Source: Poa pratensis (lineage: Eukaryota; Streptophyta; Magnoliopsida; Poales; Poaceae). From it: a stretch of DNA of 64,000 nt. Each line of letters opens with the position of its first letter. Positions within the stretch are counted from its first letter, which is position 1. The position numbers were made by a program, and so were the translations under genes. The notes under the pieces are model-generated. The model saw only the letters and a program-made list of their open reading frames with translations, made no database searches and was not told the origin of the DNA. The stretch is from positions 14,613,949-14,677,948 of the forward strand of contig CAMZMU010000107.1 of the NCBI GenBank assembly GCA_947311845.1, written 5' to 3'. Positions 22,577-31,596 of the stretch are shown piece after piece.

Positions 22577-22661
22577 CCTTGCGCATCGGTACGAACATTA
22601 AGGATGACTTCAACGGGCCTTTTGCGCATCGGTACGAACCTTAAGGATGACTCCAACAGGC
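22577..22661. repeat. Direct duplication of insertion site plus Harbinger terminus
   Basis: Two consecutive copies of a segment of about 42 bases containing GCGCATCGGTACGAAC and TTAAGGATGAC, differing by a few substitutions. Only the second leads into the element. Confidence 0.8.
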
Positions 22662-24328
22662 CGACGCAAACGGATGCGCGTTTTGGTCCGTTTGCGTCGC
22701 CAAAAGGACAGGGCCAGTCCTCCCCTGTCCACCCTTGGTGCCCGTGCGCCCAACGGCACGACGCGTCGAGTCCGCCCTGATATTTTTTTCCAACTAACCA
22801 GGCCCTATATGGGCATTTTTCATTCATATATAGGGGAGGTGGGCCACAAACGGCCTTTTTACAAAATATTTTTCAAAATAAAAATATTTAAAGAGCCTAA
22901 TATTTTTTGCCCTTCGCGGGCTTCTACTTCTTCTTCTTGTCGTCGTCATCCCCGCCGAGACGATGTACTCCGGCTCCTTCCACAGGTGCGCCGGTAGTCC
23001 TCCTCGCGTGGGACGGCGCCGGCGGCGTGCCCGGCTGCTCCTGCGCTCCTCTGCGACGGGCGGCGCGCTCGACCTCCCAGGCGCCGCCGTTGAAGACCCA
23101 GCGCTGCCCTAGAAGGCCGGCTGGCAGCGGTGGCGCCGGTGGCAGGTCCACCTCCATGGACTCGTACCAGGGCGCCTGGGGCTCCAAGACAGCCGCCAGC
23201 TGCGCCTCCGCGCTGCTGCCTGCTCCTGGGCGACGTCGGCGAGGACCATGGCCCAGCGCCGCGTCTCGTCCTCCGCCATCTGCCTGAGGGAGGCCTCCCT
23301 CGCGGCCTCCCACTCTTCCTCCTCGGTGAGCTCCGTCTTCACGCGCGTCGGGGGCGGTGGCGGAGACCCAATCCGCATCTGGCGCGGCACCGGCGGCGCT
23401 TCGCGGCACCGTGTGTGCGGTGGCGGAGACCATTGGCCAGTTGGCCGCCTAGGCGGCATGGTGTAGTACGCCTGCGGCCGCAGGTCTGCTCGTCGTCGAA
23501 CCACTGCCCCAGTTGGAGGAAGTGGCCGCGTAGGCGGGGTCGGCGCGGAGTTCGCGGGGGAGGCCGGCGCCGCGCGATCTCCTCATCCCGTGCCCGCTTG
23601 CTCGCCGGCATCGGGGGCACGGGATCCGCTGCGGGTTCAGATGCCAGTGCTCAGGGAGCTTGACATCTGGCCACGGCAGCGGGGTGGCATGCTTCCAGTA
23701 CCACTCGCAGTCCTCCTTGCGCACGTAGACGCGCTCGCGCAACGCCGCGCCCGGCGGCGCGAACTGGAAGACTGCGGCGGGGAGCGCGCCGGCACATGGG
23801 TGGGGAAGGAGATGGGGATGGGGTTGGGGATGGCGTCCGCATGCGGCGGCGGCGGCGCGAGCTGGAACCACCCGAGGACCCCGCCTCGTGGTCGTTCTTA
23901 CCCTTCCGAAACCAGGCCACCGGAGCGGCATTCCGGCGAGCTGGGCGGCGGGAGGGCTAGGGTTTGGGGTTTGGTCGGCGGAGAGGGAGCGGCGTGGGGA
24001 GTGAAGAGGGTGGGTGGGGGCTGCCCGTCCCTATCCCCTGGCATTAAAAAGGACTGGGGCAGGAGAGGCTGACCGGCACGGGGTCGCTGCCAGGTGGGGA
24101 TGGGGCGGACACGACGTGTGGGCGCGCGGACGCGTTTTCTCTCCGCGCGCATCCGCCCCGACGCATCGGTTGCCCAAATTTGGGCCAGGGATGCGTTGGG
24201 GCGGACGCGCGGCGGATCAAAAAGCGACGCACGGTTCGTTTGCGTCACCCCGTTGGGCCGTCTTTTTGGCCCTCGCGGATAGGAACGGACCGACGCGGAC
24301 TCGATGTGTCGGCCCGTTGGAGTCATCC
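22645..24328 (-). mobile_element. PIF/Harbinger-type non-autonomous element, TSD TAA
   Basis: It starts GGATGACTCCAACAGGCCGA and ends GGCCCGTTGGAGTCATCC. The ends are inverted repeats and are flanked by TAA on both sides (22642-22644 and 24329-24331), the three-base target duplication of the Harbinger superfamily. At 1,684 bases it is too short for both usual genes and has no DDE transposase. It carries one broken non-transposase gene on the minus strand. Confidence 0.8.
22924..23931 (-). pseudogene. Harbinger-carried hypothetical protein, several frame changes
   Basis: Read on the minus strand: MAWFRKGKNDHEAGSSGG, a proline/arginine-rich part, then RVYVRKEDCEWYWKHATPLP and LPEHWHLNPQRIP, EEEEWEAAREASLRQMAEDE, WYESMEVDLPPAPPLP, RWVFNGGAWEVE, and a GDDDDKKKK tail. 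I recognise this as the kind of repeated grass protein found in non-autonomous elements of this family; its function is unknown. At least three frame changes separate these blocks (near 23900, 23580-23620, 23440-23500 and 23190). The first M is at about 23920. Confidence 0.65.
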
Positions 24329-24331
24329 TAA

Positions 24332-25630
24332 ATCAGCTAGACCTGGTTGTGGAGGAAGGGCCGAATCAGTCGATTTTCTTGGGCCAGGTTGACTCGCAGT
24401 CGCCCGAGTTGGGACGCGCGAGAGACGTGACGCTTCGCGTTAACACCTCACTACCCAATCATGTCACCGCCCACTCTCTCCCTTGTCTCAACCTCTCGGC
24501 CTCACCGCCCCTCGGAATGGCCGGCCCTCGTTCCCGGACATCCCGGTGGGTGACTAACGTCTTCCGCAAGCAGATGTCAGCGGAGGAGCTCCGAAGGCAC
24601 TTTCACACACCCTCTCACATCTGTCACCGGGGGCCATCATCGGTCGCCGCAACGGCCGCCGTGTCTATAGAGGGGCCATACACGACGCTCGCGCCTTCCG
24701 CTCCTGCCATGCGTGCGGCGCGCCGACTGGATTGGTGACGCCAATGCACGCGTCGTCACTGGTGTCAGTAACCATGCCCGCCTGCTCCGGACCTTGGGCA
24801 CCACATCCACCCCTTCATCTCCTGCACCGCCAGCGTCGAGTTTGCCCCTTCCACTGCGTGCACCATCGGCAACACTCACGGTAAGGGGTGGTAACATGAC
24901 CAGTTTTGAAAGTGGTGAACATAACACTAAACTTGCATGCAACCAAACATCCTTGATTTACAGCTAAACAACCCACATCCAAGAGTGCTGGCAAACAAAC
25001 ACGAACATACAAAATAAATAGACAAAAAAGACGATATACATGCAATCAAACGGGCTGCAGAACTTTGCTCAGCGCGTGTTTCACCTGATTCAGACCCGCC
25101 AGGGCCACAGAGACGGAAGGCCATTTTGGATGTGAGCAACCAAACACGCCCCAGGTACCCTCGCTCGCATGCTCTGCCGTCTGGTGCGTCACTCGTCCTC
25201 CCGGCGGTTTCCTTCTCCTGGGCTTCTACGACGACAGCTCAAAACGTAGCCTGAACCTGCAGTGCAGGGAAACATGGCTCTCGTTTTGAAAGCCTGGGCT
25301 CATATCCGTTGACAAATTTAGGCTAAACAACCTTTGGGCTTTGGTTCATCGGCGAGGCACCTAGCATGCATATTCCTTTTGACAGTTTCACCTAGAAAGA
25401 TCGAAAAGAATCAGATCGAAATGTTGATGGGAGCGGAGGTGTGCAAGCTTCAGTTCAGCAAACACAAGACAACGCCTCTGATGGGGACTTGGACCCTGTG
25501 CCGTGCGAATGATCGATCGTATGGTGTCAGCTCACAATGCCAATAAGTGAATCCCCATTCTCGTTTTCCAAATGAGACAAGCAGATGCTCTGTTAAGCCT
25601 AGCTTTATTACACTGTGCAACCACACCACC
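24332..25630. other. Unassigned DNA left of the Outer retrotransposon
   Basis: One ORF-like stretch from ATG 24518 (MAGPRSRTSRWVTNVFRK...) has no recognisable domain and I do not call it a gene. The rest holds nothing I can name apart from the inverted-repeat end at about 25138-25154. Confidence 0.4.
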
Positions 25631-26523
25631 TGTCGTGGTGGTATCACGGCAGATGCCATAGGATGGCTTGAGTTGGGGTCGATGAACGCTGGTGGAACCG
25701 GAGAGGGATAGCGCGCTAGGGAGCGCACACAGAAAACAAAACGTACACCACAATCTACCCAGGTTCAGGGCCCTCGTGAGGAGGTAAGACCCCTACTCCT
25801 GCCTGTCTCTCTCAGTATATCAAGATATCACAAGTACAAAGGTGCTCCTCGAGTTGTATGCTCTCAGCTATGGTGAAACCCTCAAGGGAGAAGATAACTA
25901 TGGGGGAAAGATCTCTCAGCGCATCGTTGTTGTATCTGCTCGTGGCCGTCCCTCACGCAGGAGGAGGAGCCCTATTTATAGGCTAGCCCGAATAACGGTC
26001 TGGTCTCCGTACCAGCACTGTAGCCACGCGTGCCTGCGTCATCCGCATGGTCATGATTGTGTCCTCTTTGGCATGCCCATCCCTTGTACTCTGGCCCCAC
26101 GTACACCCGTGGTTAGCGGTTAGGTGAGACCGGTCACCTCGTACCCGCACCATACCGCTCTGCCATGCTCCCGTGTCAGGCGGGATGTGACAGTTGCATT
26201 GACTCCCAACCGGCATACGGTGCCTCTGCTCTTTAACCCGGCATGGATATGCCGGATTGCCCTTCCTTGGCTATCCTCCCCTGTAAATAAGAGAAGACAC
26301 GAAGATACCGACATTCGTATGTCGGTCAGTATATGTCGGTTTGCACCAACATCATATCCCGGCCCCTTCTGGGCCTGGTTATGTCGGTCAGTTTATGTCG
26401 GTTTGCACCAACATCATATCCCGGCCCCTTCTGAGCCTGGATATGTCGGTTTTACTGTAACTCGGTCCACTCTTGGACATAGCTTATACCATACATTGAC
26501 CCTACCTGGGGTAGCCCCCGACA
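25631..26523 (-). repeat. Outer 3' LTR (893 bp)
   Basis: TG...CA ended and homologous to 56325-57219. It has a TATA box on the minus strand (TATTTATA at 25973-25980). Two internal near-copies of a segment of about 70 bases containing TATGTCGGTTTGCACCAACA lie at 26315-26450. The polypurine tract, TTCGGGGACTAA on the minus strand, adjoins its right side at 26524-26535. Confidence 0.92.
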
Positions 26524-27065
26524 TTAGTCCCCGAAGCTGGTGCGGTCCTACAGACTCGGATGAAGGACCACACCAGGTTTACACAACCAAACCAACTTGA
26601 ACAACTATCCGACATATTTATGTCGGTCTAATTCAAACATCAGGAACCAAACCTCCAACTGCTTTCGACATCTGCCCTCATGTCGGTTTCTCCGACACAA
26701 GAAGGTTTCCTCGATCTTTTCCAAGATTCTGCCATTGCACGTGGCAGCAAAATGCTGCGTGTCGCCTCGGTTCCAGTGCGCGGACAGACATGCCTCTGCA
26801 CGCACGCCACCCATGTCATGCGGACCCCACGAGCTGTCACATCCTCAGCGCACTCGAGTGCTTTGACCGCACCGGCGTGCGCGTTACCGCGCGGCGCCTC
26901 GATTCTCGCGCCCATAACCGCACTATTAACCACGCCCTGGATGGTTTCCACTTTGTGGCCCACTATGCGGCCGCCGTTTTTACTGCAAACTGCACAAATC
27001 GTGCACTGTTAATCGTCGCGGCGGTTTCGGGGATCGTGCACGGTAATTTACTAACCGCACATATC

Positions 27066-27477
27066 CCACACCTATAAATAGGGGAGCGGGGGCACCCTCC
27101 TCCTCTTCTTCTTCCACTTCACTCTCCTCCCTCTGTGCTATCGCCGCCACCGCATCGAGCGTTCCGCCGCCGCACGACGCCGGAGTTCTTCACGCCGTCG
27201 CCGCACCAAGCTCGTCGCCGGCACGCCCTGCGCTTCTCGCCTCGCGCCGCCGCCGCCACTCCGGTAAGATGTTCATCTGTAGTATTTCCCGCAACTAGCC
27301 TTTGTCCCTTCCATAGTTCTTCCGTAGGATTTCTTTGGATCTTCTCCGTAGATCTTCTTTTTAGCTTCTTGTTCATAGATTCTTGTTTCTCGTAGTTGCT
27401 TCTTTTCCTCTACTGCGTAAACATCGAGAGATGCTCATCGCCGGTGAACCTTTGCCTCTTTGCAGATTTCCTCCGAG
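27066..27477 (+). promoter_or_regulatory. Promoter and leader of Outer's antisense gene
   Basis: TATAAATA at 27073-27080 is followed, about 30 bases on, by pyrimidine-rich DNA (CTCCTCTTCTTCTTCC). A leader exon follows, a possible donor CCGGTAAGAT near 27262, and an acceptor TCTTTGCAG ending at about 27465, just before the ATG at 27478. The promoter faces away from gag-pol. Assignment is from motif and position only. Confidence 0.6.
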
Positions 27478-29736
27478 ATGTCTTCTAGCAACACCGCGGA
27501 TCCCGTCGACATTACCGCCGAGGAGGGTGAGCGCACCGGGTGGGAAGGTTCCGACGTTTCCCAAGATGAAATCGATTGGCTGATCCGAACTCGGCGCATC
27601 CCAAAAGGGGTGATATGCCGGGCCCCTGGCAAAGAGGCCGAGCCGAGTTTGGAATCCGGCGAGCGTGTGGTCTTCGTCGCGCACTTCGAGCGCGGCTTTG
27701 GCCTCCCGGCGAGCCCATTCTTCCGAGACTTCCTAAACCGGTTTCATCTTCAACCCCATCACCTTCCAGTCAATGCCATCACCACTCTCTCGGCATATGT
27801 CTCTTTCTCCGAGGGATATCTCGGTCTTTGGCCCACCGTCGACCTTTGGGCCAAGTACTTCCAACTCCGGAAGCAGAGTATTCCGGATCCAGAAAACAAG
27901 AACTTCCCCAAGGAGATGACTCCATGCGGAGCCGCTACAATTATACCTCGGAAAGCTTCCGTCTTTCCTCGGATTCAAGGCATGGAGTCCTGCCGGAAGT
28001 AGCAGCGCACGTTCTTCTACATGAAGAGCCCGGACAATAATGCCGACCTCCTCAACCTGCCGATATTCACTCTCGCTGCCCCCACGGAGCAGCACAATTG
28101 GCACTTGAACCCAAGGAGACAAATCTCGAGATCAACCAGATTCACAAATTCGTCAATCGGTTCCAAGCGGAAGGGCTGACGGGCGATGACCTCTTGAGAG
28201 CCTTCATAATCCGCCGAGTCTCCCCCTCCAAAACCGAGTTCATAAGATCTGTCACATGAGTGGCCGATATGACCCTACTCGGGTCAGCACTCATGAGCTG
28301 AGCAAGCCCGAGGTCCGGAGACGCGTCAAGTCCATTGCCAGGACGCGGATGACCGAAGAATGGGAATGGGGTAAAGAACCCCATAACAGAGATCGGCTTC
28401 CGGAGAATGTAAGTAATTTGCAATTTCGACCGACATATTTTGCCTGCCGAGACAACTCTTATGTTGGTACCATATTTTTCTCCTAGAATAACCCGGTTTT
28501 ATTGCGTCTGCTTTGCAGAGATTTGCTTGGCAAGCGAAAGAGGACGGAGCGGATCCCTCCGCCAAATGGGGCCAAGATCTACCTGCCCCGGTCGTCGCCG
28601 AGGTTGAAGACCCGGACGATGAGGATCATATGCCGATTCCGGCTGCTGGCGCCCCTACCACGGGTAAGCCTCAAGCCCGAGCCTCAATCAGAGATTGGTC
28701 GGATGATGATGACGATGATTGTGAAATAATAGAGGCACTTGATGTTCGTCCCATCACATTTGCTTACCCATTACCCTCGGCACCAGCTGACCAGGGAATC
28801 GAGGCGGATCTCGCAAGCGTGCAAGTACCGATACCTCAGATACCGGGACATCAGAAGCCTCAGACCCTGCAACGAAGAAAACGAAGTGGCAAAAGAAATT
28901 GGCACATAAGCCACGGGGCAAGAAGCTGCCGCCAGTTACCGAAGGGTAAGATATTTTTTGCCGATATATGCTCATTTCCCTTTCTTCCTTTAACCGAGAT
29001 AACATTTCCCCGAGGTAACATCTTTTCCTGTTTGGTGCAATGCCGCCCTTGAAGTTAACCAAAGTGCCTCTTCAGTGCGCTCCCCTATTCCGCCACCAGC
29101 GGTACCTCGGTCAACCGACCCCGGAGCTGCTAGCTCAGCAAGGGCGAGTCCTTCCCCGGCGCATACAACCCCAGCCGACACACCGCCGCCGGCTTCTGAT
29201 GCCGCACATGGAGGAGGCCAATACGCCCCAGACCGAGATGTTGATTCCGGTGCCCACATCATGGACTCCGAGACGGAGCGGACCGAAACTCCGATAGCAC
29301 CGGATCAGCAGCAACAACCACAACAGCAACAGCCACAGCAACAACAACAACAACAACAGCAGCAACATCAACAACAACAGCAGCCACCGCAGTAGCAACA
29401 ACAGCCTCAGCAGCAGCAGCCACCGCAGCAGCCACAGCCACCACCGACGTCTTCCGCACCGGCATCCCGGAAAAACGCACCAGCACCAAAGCCGACACAG
29501 AGTCAACTGGTAAAGGGGAAAGCGCCGGTCAATCCGGATAGACAACTGGCGCTGAATCCGACCCAAGCTCTATCCGCATCCATCTCCAGAGTCTTCACAT
29601 GGACTGGAATGCCGCCGATACCAGCGAGGTCTCTTCCCAGAACCCGGCGTCCCGGCATCCAGCTGGCCCAAGCGCGCTTGTGTAGTCCATGCATGCACTG
29701 CAGGTTGCGGCCCTTAGAGCCAGAAAGATTGCCGAG
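27478..29736 (+). pseudogene. Outer antisense gene, 5' exons ('putative gypsy type transposon' family)
   Basis: From ATG 27478 the first exon has ERVVFVAHFERGFGLPASPF, LQPHHLPVNAI and SFSEGYLGLWPTVDLW. These are typical of the PF04195-type domain of the antisense genes of grass Tat retrotransposons. An in-frame TAG at 28000-28002 (probably from TGG) and a frame change near 28110-28120 break it. The exon runs to a donor GTAAGT near 28410. Later exons (from about 28520) carry an acidic stretch and, at 29305-29440, a polyglutamine tract interrupted by TAG 29393-29395. The block ends at GTAAAC (29737). It continues at 43371 beyond Inner. Function of these proteins is not known. Confidence 0.75.
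29305..29440 (+). repeat. CAG/CAA trinucleotide tract (polyglutamine)
   Basis: Mixed CAG and CAA codons with scattered CCA, in the Outer antisense gene, interrupted by one TAG that looks like a mutated CAG. Confidence 0.9.
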
Positions 29737-29796
29737 GTAAACCTTCCTCAGCTTAGTGCTTTTTTTCTTTTATAATAGATAATAGATATATACTCT

Positions 29797-30063
29797 CCCC
29801 AGTCCCCGAGATTCGGGTCGAGTGGTTGATGCTCGATCGAGTAAAAAATCACTCGGCGCGAATCTTCATAAAAAAATTCCGATATCCAGTCCCCGAGATT
29901 CATGTCGAGTTTATTCGGCGTGAATCTTTAAGAAGTCCGACATCCAGTCCCCGAGATTCATGTCGAGTTTACTCGGCGTGAATTTTTAAGAATTCCGACA
30001 TCCAGTCCCCGAGATTCATGTCGAGCTTACTCGGCGTGAATTTTTAAGAATTCCGACATCCAG
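29797..30063. repeat. 58-bp tandem repeat in the antisense-gene intron, left of Inner
   Basis: Units starting CCAGTCCCCGAGATTC fall at 29886, 29944 and 30002, with a diverged longer unit from about 29797. The next unit begins at 30060 and is cut by Inner; its remainder continues at 43297. Confidence 0.88.
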
Positions 30064-30552
30064 TGACATGGGTATGCCTATCGGGTACCCTACCATGAGG
30101 GTACCTGGTGCACGTATCGACTAGGCCCAACTATCAGAGCCTACATGAAGCCCATGAAGGGAGGCCCACGAAGATGAAGTATCCTCCAAGTTTGGCGAAG
30201 CAATAGTCGGTTTAGAGTTTCCTTACTTGTAAATCGAGTCGGTTACGAACACCCGGGACCCAGCCTATTATTTAAGGACTGGGAGGGCCATCGAACCAGA
30301 CAACGAACCACCAGAGCCACAAACCCTAGCGAGATCGACATCTCGCCGGGATCCTTGTAACCGTCATATTCACAAATCAATAACAGACAGGCAGGACGTA
30401 GGGGTGTTACCTCCACACGAGGGCCCTGAACCTGGGTAAAATCTTTGCCCTGCTTGTCAGCCGACGATACTTCCAGCTCTACCACGTTCTCTCCCCCATA
30501 TTCATAACCTAGGGACCTTAACCATGGGTCTTGATGAGTCTACCCCTCGTCA
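30064..30552 (+). repeat. Inner 5' LTR (489 bp)
   Basis: Begins TGACATGGGTATGCC and ends CCCCTCGTCA. Differs from the 3' LTR by one base in a CC run, as far as I can read. Confidence 0.96.
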
Positions 30553-30554
30553 AG

Positions 30555-30571
30555 TGGCGCCGTCTGTGGGA
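30555..30571 (+). promoter_or_regulatory. Inner primer-binding site
   Basis: TGGCGCCGTCTGTGGGA starts two bases after the 5' LTR. The first eight bases fit a tRNA ending GGCGCCA; I cannot fix the tRNA species from the rest. Confidence 0.75.
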
Positions 30572-30610
30572 AAGAATAGCGCTGGACTCGAAGTTTCGCC
30601 GGTCCCAACA

Positions 30611-30747
30611 GCAAACGGCAAATCGCCGATCACACCAGCAAACGGCAACACGCCGATCTCATCTGCAAACGGCAACTCGCCGGCCATGTCTGCAAACAGC
30701 AACTCGCCGATCCAGACGACACACGGCGACTCGCCGATCACTCGAAA
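30611..30747 (+). repeat. 27-bp tandem repeat in Inner leader (nine-residue units)
   Basis: Five units of the kind GCAAACGGCAACTCGCCGAT. In one frame they encode ANGNSPIS-like nonapeptides; the frame closes at 30799 just as the gag frame opens. May be leader or an N-terminal extension of gag. Confidence 0.8.
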
Positions 30748-30795
30748 AGCGGCGGCCTGCCCGCTTCACCCGCAAAAAGCGCATCTGCTCTTCCA

Positions 30796-31596
30796 ATGAA
30801 TTTCAATCCGCACTCGCCAGAGCTTCAGGAGGCGTTTTCCGGCCTTGATTCAGGTTTGAGTTTGACTGTTGGAGCATTCAATTTTTTCGTAAACAATCTT
30901 GGCACGCAGGACTCAGCAGATCCGCAACAACTGGCGCTGGGTGCACTCGAGGCTCCGTCGACTGCGCTCGCCCCATCGTCGAATCCTGAAGCCTGCTCGC
31001 CCGCAACAACCATGTCGACCGGCGAGCTCGATAGGTTCATGATGACGGAACTCCAAGGCGAGGAAGCAGAATCAGCATACAACACAAGCAACATCGACTT
31101 CAACCTACCACTCGACGAGAGTTTCGACTGCGGGATCTCCCTCGATGACTTCTACGAGCCCGCGATTCATAACGACAACAACGTCGACTCGGAGATCTTC
31201 ACCAACACCAACCTCGACTCAGAAATCCGTAATGGCTTCGCCAACACCGAGATGAGCATAGGTGATGAGCACATCGACAACGAGATTCGCCTCGAAGATC
31301 TACTCGATGAACACACTGGCTCTGACATGAGCCTCGATGGCGATGTCGAGTCCATGACTGGAATCGACAGCACATACACCTGTCCTCGGGTCACGCCCCA
31401 TCAGGTCTACGTGGCCTTCACCGCAGAATCATCCGCAGACGCTGCCGCTCGCAGGCCTGCACAATTCCCATGCACGGTAACCATGCCAGATGGGGTCACA
31501 ACCTTGACAATCACGGAGGAGATGGCAGCAAAAGCAGATAAAGTCATAAAGGAGTGCACTATGATGCCGCCAAACTCCACCCAGAGGAGATGTTGA
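30796..31596 (+). CDS. Inner gag, N-terminal part
   Basis: ATG 30796 opens an acidic, Asp/Ser/Asn-rich stretch (for example DEHIDNEIRLEDLLDEH) without a known fold. It runs into the second gag frame through an overlap at 31554-31596. A single additional C near 31556 would make the two frames continuous, so this is probably one protein rather than a programmed shift. Gag forms the virus-like particle in the cytoplasm. Confidence 0.65.
   Translation: MNFNPHSPELQEAFSGLDSGLSLTVGAFNFFVNNLGTQDSADPQQLALGALEAPSTALAPSSNPEACSPATTMSTGELDRFMMTELQGEEAESAYNTSNIDFNLPLDESFDCGISLDDFYEPAIHNDNNVDSEIFTNTNLDSEIRNGFANTEMSIGDEHIDNEIRLEDLLDEHTGSDMSLDGDVESMTGIDSTYTCPRVTPHQVYVAFTAESSADAAARRPAQFPCTVTMPDGVTTLTITEEMAAKADKVIKECTMMPPNSTQRRC

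Larger units (their letters stand above)
22527..25154. mobile_element. Possible terminal-inverted-repeat element (GGGGCGTGTTT ends) hosting the Harbinger insertion
   Basis: GGGGCGTGTTTAGTAGCC at about 22527 and GCAACCAAACACGCCCC ending at about 25154 are inverted copies of each other over at least 11 bases. They have the look of a hAT-like or unclassified grass MITE end. No target duplication could be seen, and the central region is unknown apart from the nested Harbinger-type element. Confidence 0.35.

Noticed and set aside
24304..24738. Frame with MAGPRSRTSRWVTNVFRK as a possible gene
   Set aside because: No recognisable domain, no splice partners, no promoter signal; left as unassigned.
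30524..30799. Frame over the end of Inner's 5' LTR and leader (MGLDESTPRQ...)
   Set aside because: It starts within the LTR, crosses the primer-binding site and closes where gag opens; most likely leader with a 27-bp repeat, not a separate gene.
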